DNA from: an uncultured Algibacter sp.
Lineage (GTDB): Bacteria > Bacteroidota > Bacteroidia > Flavobacteriales > Flavobacteriaceae
DNA length: 64,000 bases
Assembly (NCBI GenBank): GCA_947502405.1
Contig: CANMZT010000011.1
Span: forward strand, 1-64,000
Direction: 5' to 3'
This document shows, in pieces, positions 60,273-64,000 of the stretch; within the stretch, counting starts at the first letter, position 1; the number at the start of each line of letters is the position of its first letter. The position numbers and the translations under genes were made by a program. The notes beneath the pieces were generated by a model. That model saw nothing but the letters and a program-made list of their open reading frames with translations, was not told the origin of the DNA and made no database searches.

Positions 60273-60692
60273 ATGATAAATATCCCAGAACATAAAAAAC
60301 TAATCCTTTTTGATGGTGTTTGCAACCTTTGCAACAGCTCTGTTTTGTATGTTATAAAGCGAGACAAAAAAAACCAGTTTATGTTTGCGCCCTTGCAAAG
60401 TAACGTTGGTAAACACATTATAGAAAAATTTAATATAGATACTACTAAAACGGATTCTATACTTTTATACCATCCAGAGAAAGATAAAATTAACTACAAA
60501 AGCAGAGCCGCTTTAAAAATAGGGTCGCAATTAGGGTTTCCAACTAATTTGTTATCTATTTTTCTTATAATACCTAGTTTTATAAGTAATTGGGTTTATG
60601 ATTTTATTGCCCGAAACCGCTACAAATGGTATGGCAAAAAAGACGCTTGTATGATTCCTACACCAGAGTTGAAGAGTAAGTTTTTAGAATAA
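60273..60692 (+). CDS. DCC family thiol-disulfide oxidoreductase-like protein
   Basis: 139 residues. The DCC hallmark DGVCNLCNSSVLYVIKRD (DxxCxxC) lies near the N-terminus, with FAPLQSN, SILLYHPEKDKI and RNRYKWYGKKDACMIPTPE at the usual places. The fold is thioredoxin-like; the family is thought to reduce or isomerise disulfides, but substrates are unknown. The open frame begins at 60264, inside the repeat arm, so the ATG at 60273 (MINIPEHKKLILFDG) is the more natural start. Confidence 0.88.
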   Translation: MINIPEHKKLILFDGVCNLCNSSVLYVIKRDKKNQFMFAPLQSNVGKHIIEKFNIDTTKTDSILLYHPEKDKINYKSRAALKIGSQLGFPTNLLSIFLIIPSFISNWVYDFIARNRYKWYGKKDACMIPTPELKSKFLE

Positions 60693-60780
60693 TATGTGTT
60701 TAAAAATAGTTTAGCGCTTTTCTTCTTCTAATACGCAACCAATCTAAGTTTTACTCATCTAGTAATAAACCTATTAAGCC

Positions 60781-61215
60781 ATGATAAAGAAATTAGCCTA
60801 TTTAGTTATAATTATTACACTGTGTACTAATTGTAAAACGGATGATGGGCTACCCGATTGTTCAAACATTTCATGTGCAGCTCCATTTTTTCTTGTAGAT
60901 TTAGTTGATAGCACCACAAACGAAAACATCATTCTTCAAGATAGTATTTCAGAGGAGGCTATTATGCTAAGCGACGCTTCTGGAAATCCATTTCAATTTA
61001 CTATTATTAATTCATCAGGCTTCCTGTATATTGAAAAAAAAGGTCCATCAGACTTTTTAGAAATACGCATAGATTCTGAAATCATTACCAGTATATCTTA
61101 CAACACATCAACACCTAATGCTAATAAATGCTGTGATTTTGGTAATCTTATTGATGTAGAAGTAACTGATAACACCTTTAGCGTCGAGGATAACACGCTT
61201 ACTGTTTCTTTATAA
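60781..61215 (+). CDS. Small lipoprotein, hypothetical
   Basis: 144 residues. The lipoprotein signal ends at C18 (LCTNC). The mature part is acidic and beta-rich, with cysteine pairs (DCSNISC, KCCDFG) that could form disulfides. No family is recognised. It lies 88 bp after the DCC gene on the same strand, and may share its transcript. Confidence 0.7.
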   Translation: MIKKLAYLVIIITLCTNCKTDDGLPDCSNISCAAPFFLVDLVDSTTNENIILQDSISEEAIMLSDASGNPFQFTIINSSGFLYIEKKGPSDFLEIRIDSEIITSISYNTSTPNANKCCDFGNLIDVEVTDNTFSVEDNTLTVSL

Positions 61216-61244
61216 AACTACTCTAAAAATAAGTACAAATACGT

Positions 61245-61276
61245 ATTGTTTTTTTAGTAAGAAAATTCTAACTTTG
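61245..61276 (+). promoter_or_regulatory. Promoter for the ORC/CDC6-like ATPase gene
   Basis: ATTG (61245-61248), a 20-bp spacer and a perfect TAACTTTG (61269-61276). It leaves a leader of about 85 nt before the ATG at 61369. Confidence 0.65.
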
Positions 61277-61368
61277 TTGACTTGTACTGAACTTATTTCA
61301 GTATCATCAGATATGAAACATTATAACAATATCATTTAAAGTCGTTCGGCTAAATTGAAAGACAAACT

Positions 61369-63282
61369 ATGGAAATAAAAGTAAAGACTAAAATAAAGAA
61401 TGCGTTTGATTCAATATTAAGAGCCGATTATCTCTCTTTAGATGATTTTGATGAACTAGAAAATTTGAGTAACTATTTTGTAGATTTTTTTAACTCTATA
61501 GGTAGTATATTACAAAAACAAGATAATTATATTTCAGGAAGAAGAGGTACTGGAAAAACGACAGCTTTACTAAAAGGATATTTTGAATGTTTAAAAACAA
61601 TCAAAGGTAAAGAAAAGTCAGAATATTTAGATAGAAAAGTACTCCCTATTTATATTGATTTAAGTAATTGCGGAGATATTTTTGATAAAGATAATTTTGA
61701 ACTATTTGAAATACATTTTGTAAGACAAATTATTGATTCTCTGGGTAGACAATTGGAATCAATTTATGACGCTAAATCATATGGGATTTTCAGAAAAAAT
61801 AACCCTGCAATTGATGATTTGGAATACATTGAAAAAATATTGATTGAAGGTAAAACAGTTTTTCAATCTAAATCAACTGATATAACTGACAAAAACGCTT
61901 CTAATCTAACTGACGAAGCAGGATTGAGCATTTCGCCAGAGTCATTAGGACTTTCTATGCTAAGTAAAGGCGAAGTATCTAAAGAAAAATCTCAAACTTA
62001 TTCTCAAACTAAAGGTTTGAATGTTCAAGAATTTTTAAATAAAATCAATGAAATTTTAAAAAAGGCCAAAATTGATTCAGTCTATCTTTTCCTTGATGAA
62101 TACTCTGATTTAAATCAAGAATATCAAGCAAAATTTTCTAAGTTATTAAAAAGTTTTTTAGGTTCAAAGACCAACCTTTTTGTCAAAGTGGGTGTTATTA
62201 CAGATAGATTTGACTTTGGTGATAAAATAATAATTGGTCGAGATATTTTTCCTATTCCACTGGATTTAAATGAACACGTTGAAAGGCTTGGTGGTTTATC
62301 ACCAACATTAAAAAAATTAGAAAATGCTATACCAGACTTAATTCAGAAAAGATTAGAAATTTATGCAGATAATATTCCATTGGATAGTTTATTAAAAGGT
62401 AATAAAATTGAATTTTTTGCAAGAATAGCCAGAGAATCAATTGGAGTTACTAGAACAATAGGTTTGATTCTTCAAAATGCTTGGAAACAAGCAGAGGTGA
62501 ATGATTATAAACTTGGTTTATCTGAATTAAACTATGGTATAAGATCTGCACGTAAAACTTATCAAAAACAATATTCAGGAGCTTTAAAAAGAAAGTTAAT
62601 TCCAGGGTTTTACAACGATATATGGAATGCCATTATAACCAAAGCAGTTTCAGAGAAAAACAAACACCCAGACAGGCCTGCTAGTCATATATTGATTGAC
62701 CCAAACAGGAGTAAATATTTTAACGTTTTTAAAGAAAACTTTTTAATTCATCTTTTAGAAGAAGGAAGATCTTCAAAATATGGTGGCCACTATGATTTGT
62801 ATTCTATAGATTATGATATTTGTTTAGATCTCAATATAAAATATGCAGAAAACAAGGATGAATATACGGCTATCAGATTTGTTTATGATACTGTATTATC
62901 AGAGTTTGATAGTTACTTTACCGATTCAAAATTAAAAAGTTACAAGTGTCTTGAATGTAATAGAATATATCAAGAAGATGAACTTCCACCTGCTAAAGTA
63001 AAGCGTTGTTTTGAGGATGATAGTAAATTGGAAGAAGTAATACATCAAGAATTTGAAGTATATGGAGGAAATCTTGCTGAAGTAGAAGTGAAAATTTTAG
63101 GATTAATTGCAACCTTAGAAAAAGATGATGCGATGTCTGCCGTTGAAGTCGCAAATGCAGTTGGTTGCACTAGGCAAAAAGTTTCTGCTTGGTGTTCAAG
63201 AGTACTTGAACCTAAAGGAGAAATTGAAATTGATAAAAGAGAGAATCGAAATTACTATTATGGAGAAAATAACGTTACCTAA
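61369..63282 (+). CDS. ORC/CDC6-like P-loop ATPase with zinc-finger and winged-helix tail
   Basis: 637 residues. Walker A GRRGTGKT (57-64), a VLPIYIDLSNCGD strand, Walker B VYLFLDEYSDL (about 238-248; D243-E244) and a sensor-like KVGVITDRFDFGD segment make up an AAA+/STAND-like ATPase of the ORC-CDC6 type. A middle helical region (SGALKRKLIPGFYNDIWNAII) follows, then a possible metal-binding knuckle with C527 and C530 in YKCLECNRIY and a later C near 547, and a winged helix at about 580-625 (MSAVEVANAVGCTRQKVSAWCSRVLEPKGEIE). It has its own promoter and no obvious partner gene. Known orphan ATPases of this kind occur in defence and mobile contexts, but no function can be assigned. Confidence 0.8.
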   Translation: MEIKVKTKIKNAFDSILRADYLSLDDFDELENLSNYFVDFFNSIGSILQKQDNYISGRRGTGKTTALLKGYFECLKTIKGKEKSEYLDRKVLPIYIDLSNCGDIFDKDNFELFEIHFVRQIIDSLGRQLESIYDAKSYGIFRKNNPAIDDLEYIEKILIEGKTVFQSKSTDITDKNASNLTDEAGLSISPESLGLSMLSKGEVSKEKSQTYSQTKGLNVQEFLNKINEILKKAKIDSVYLFLDEYSDLNQEYQAKFSKLLKSFLGSKTNLFVKVGVITDRFDFGDKIIIGRDIFPIPLDLNEHVERLGGLSPTLKKLENAIPDLIQKRLEIYADNIPLDSLLKGNKIEFFARIARESIGVTRTIGLILQNAWKQAEVNDYKLGLSELNYGIRSARKTYQKQYSGALKRKLIPGFYNDIWNAIITKAVSEKNKHPDRPASHILIDPNRSKYFNVFKENFLIHLLEEGRSSKYGGHYDLYSIDYDICLDLNIKYAENKDEYTAIRFVYDTVLSEFDSYFTDSKLKSYKCLECNRIYQEDELPPAKVKRCFEDDSKLEEVIHQEFEVYGGNLAEVEVKILGLIATLEKDDAMSAVEVANAVGCTRQKVSAWCSRVLEPKGEIEIDKRENRNYYYGENNVT

Positions 63283-63389
63283 AAACCTATATAATTAATT
63301 ACTCATTCTGTGCGTATACGTTTTCTTTCACTAGCTTAAACCTAACCAATCCTTAAAACAAACACAATAAGCAAAATACTAAAAACCAC

Positions 63390-64000
63390 TTACTTCAAAC
63401 TCCGTAAAATAAAATCTACCTTTTTGTTGGTGTTTTTATTTTCAGCATAAGCATCAGTAATATGTTTTGCAGGTACCGCTAAACCTTTTGTAATTAGCGA
63501 TTCAATATCATCAACATACTCTAATGACACCTTTCCTGTTAAAAGCAGGCTTAAATCTTTACCAGAGTGGTAATAATCATAAACCTTTTTAAGTCCTGTT
63601 AAATACAAATAATCTTTTGTAAATCCACCACCTCGGTGTACTCTAACGGTGATGTAAAACGCCTCCTCGCGGTCTAAGTCGTACTGGTTATGCAACAACC
63701 TAAAGGTTCTGGAAAACGAGTAGCCTTTTGCTAAACTATCAACCGCTATAACACGGTATGCCAATTCTTTTAAACGTTTTATGGTTAGGTTATTACTCAT
63801 ATATTCCGCAAAAACCGCTAACCCTTCTTGGGTTTCTTCATTATTAGGAAAACCATGAGAAAATATTTTTAAAGGATGCAACAAGCCATTCATAGTGGTC
63901 ACCATATGCACACCAATTTCATGATTGGTTAATACGGCTATCTCATTATCAGAATAGGTGTGATTGGTATTTAAAACCAAGGTTTTAATATTATTCAACA
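63390..64000 (-). CDS. QEGLA-motif protein (DUF1704 family), N-terminus cut by window edge
   Basis: The last 203 or so residues are present; the gene continues past the window end. The name-giving QEGLA motif is in NNEETQEGLAVFAEY, and NHEIGVHMVTTMNGL supplies the HExxxH metal-binding-like motif. VHRGGGFTKDYLYLTGLKKVY is a conserved C-terminal segment. The family is annotated as flavohemoglobin-expression-modulating or tyrosine-matrix-type metalloprotease, with no firm role. Confidence 0.9.
   Translation of the reverse strand, partial: LNNIKTLVLNTNHTYSDNEIAVLTNHEIGVHMVTTMNGLLHPLKIFSHGFPNNEETQEGLAVFAEYMSNNLTIKRLKELAYRVIAVDSLAKGYSFSRTFRLLHNQYDLDREEAFYITVRVHRGGGFTKDYLYLTGLKKVYDYYHSGKDLSLLLTGKVSLEYVDDIESLITKGLAVPAKHITDAYAENKNTNKKVDFILRSLK

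Overview
The window reads as a chromosome segment of a low-GC member of the Bacteroidota, almost certainly family Flavobacteriaceae. The evidence is a menaquinone (men) gene cluster, type IX secretion (T9SS) sorting domains of both type A and type B, a giant PKD/SprB-repeat adhesin followed by a PorP/SprF-type protein, promoters that fit the Bacteroidota pattern TTTG-N19-21-TAnnTTTG, A-rich leaders instead of Shine-Dalgarno sites, and several small dispersed repeat families. No rRNA, tRNA or CRISPR array was seen.  Layout. 1-2540: a four-gene minus-strand unit (DoxX-like protein, FMN reductase, MarR regulator, pirin) with two TTCCNNGGAA inverted repeats, one lying over the -33 box of the doxX promoter; it looks like a self-regulated quinone/electrophile stress unit. 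2817-5053: an acyl-CoA carboxylase beta subunit and, convergent with it, a secreted VWA-like protein with a degenerate metal site. 5194-14238: the minus-strand menB-menA-(hydrolase, outer-membrane protein, lipoprotein carbonic anhydrase)-menC-CPBP-menE-sppA stretch. 14586-18093: two tiny single-helix ORFs, ung, holA, a stand-alone HsdR-N nuclease-like protein and a glycosyltransferase. 18190-22210: an OmpA lipoprotein, then an accessory patch with an attC-like hairpin, an ECF sigma factor with a membrane partner, an IS110-family element with a candidate bridge-RNA region, an IS3 remnant and two copies of a dispersed repeat. 22211-32470: mostly housekeeping and metabolic genes (Sua5, two-lobed aspartyl protease, triple CBM48 protein, PcrA helicase, M20 amidohydrolase, FMN glutamate-synthase-like protein, patatin).  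32679-49530: a surface and secretion region: the 2028-residue adhesin and SprF, an M1 peptidase, an S74-type self-processing trimeric protein coupled to a small T9SS protein, a lipoprotein, and a LytS-type kinase paired with a LuxR-type response regulator. 49663-56070: a PHP-ACT fusion, recG and a MutS2 without an Smr domain. 56379-60171: a cholesterol-dependent-cytolysin-like (CDCL) lipoprotein divergent from a membrane-spanning TPR-HTH regulator; the 298-bp gap between them carries two tandem pairs of an 11-bp repeat plus single copies. 60273-64000: a DCC thiol protein, a small lipoprotein, an orphan ORC/CDC6-like ATPase with its own strong promoter, and the C-terminal part of a QEGLA-motif protein.  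The most attractive candidates for undescribed biology are the CDCL/TPR-HTH pair with its tandem-repeat operator, the orphan ATPase with zinc-finger and winged-helix tail, the attC-like cassette carrying a sigma factor, and the short nested repeat family with four copies here.
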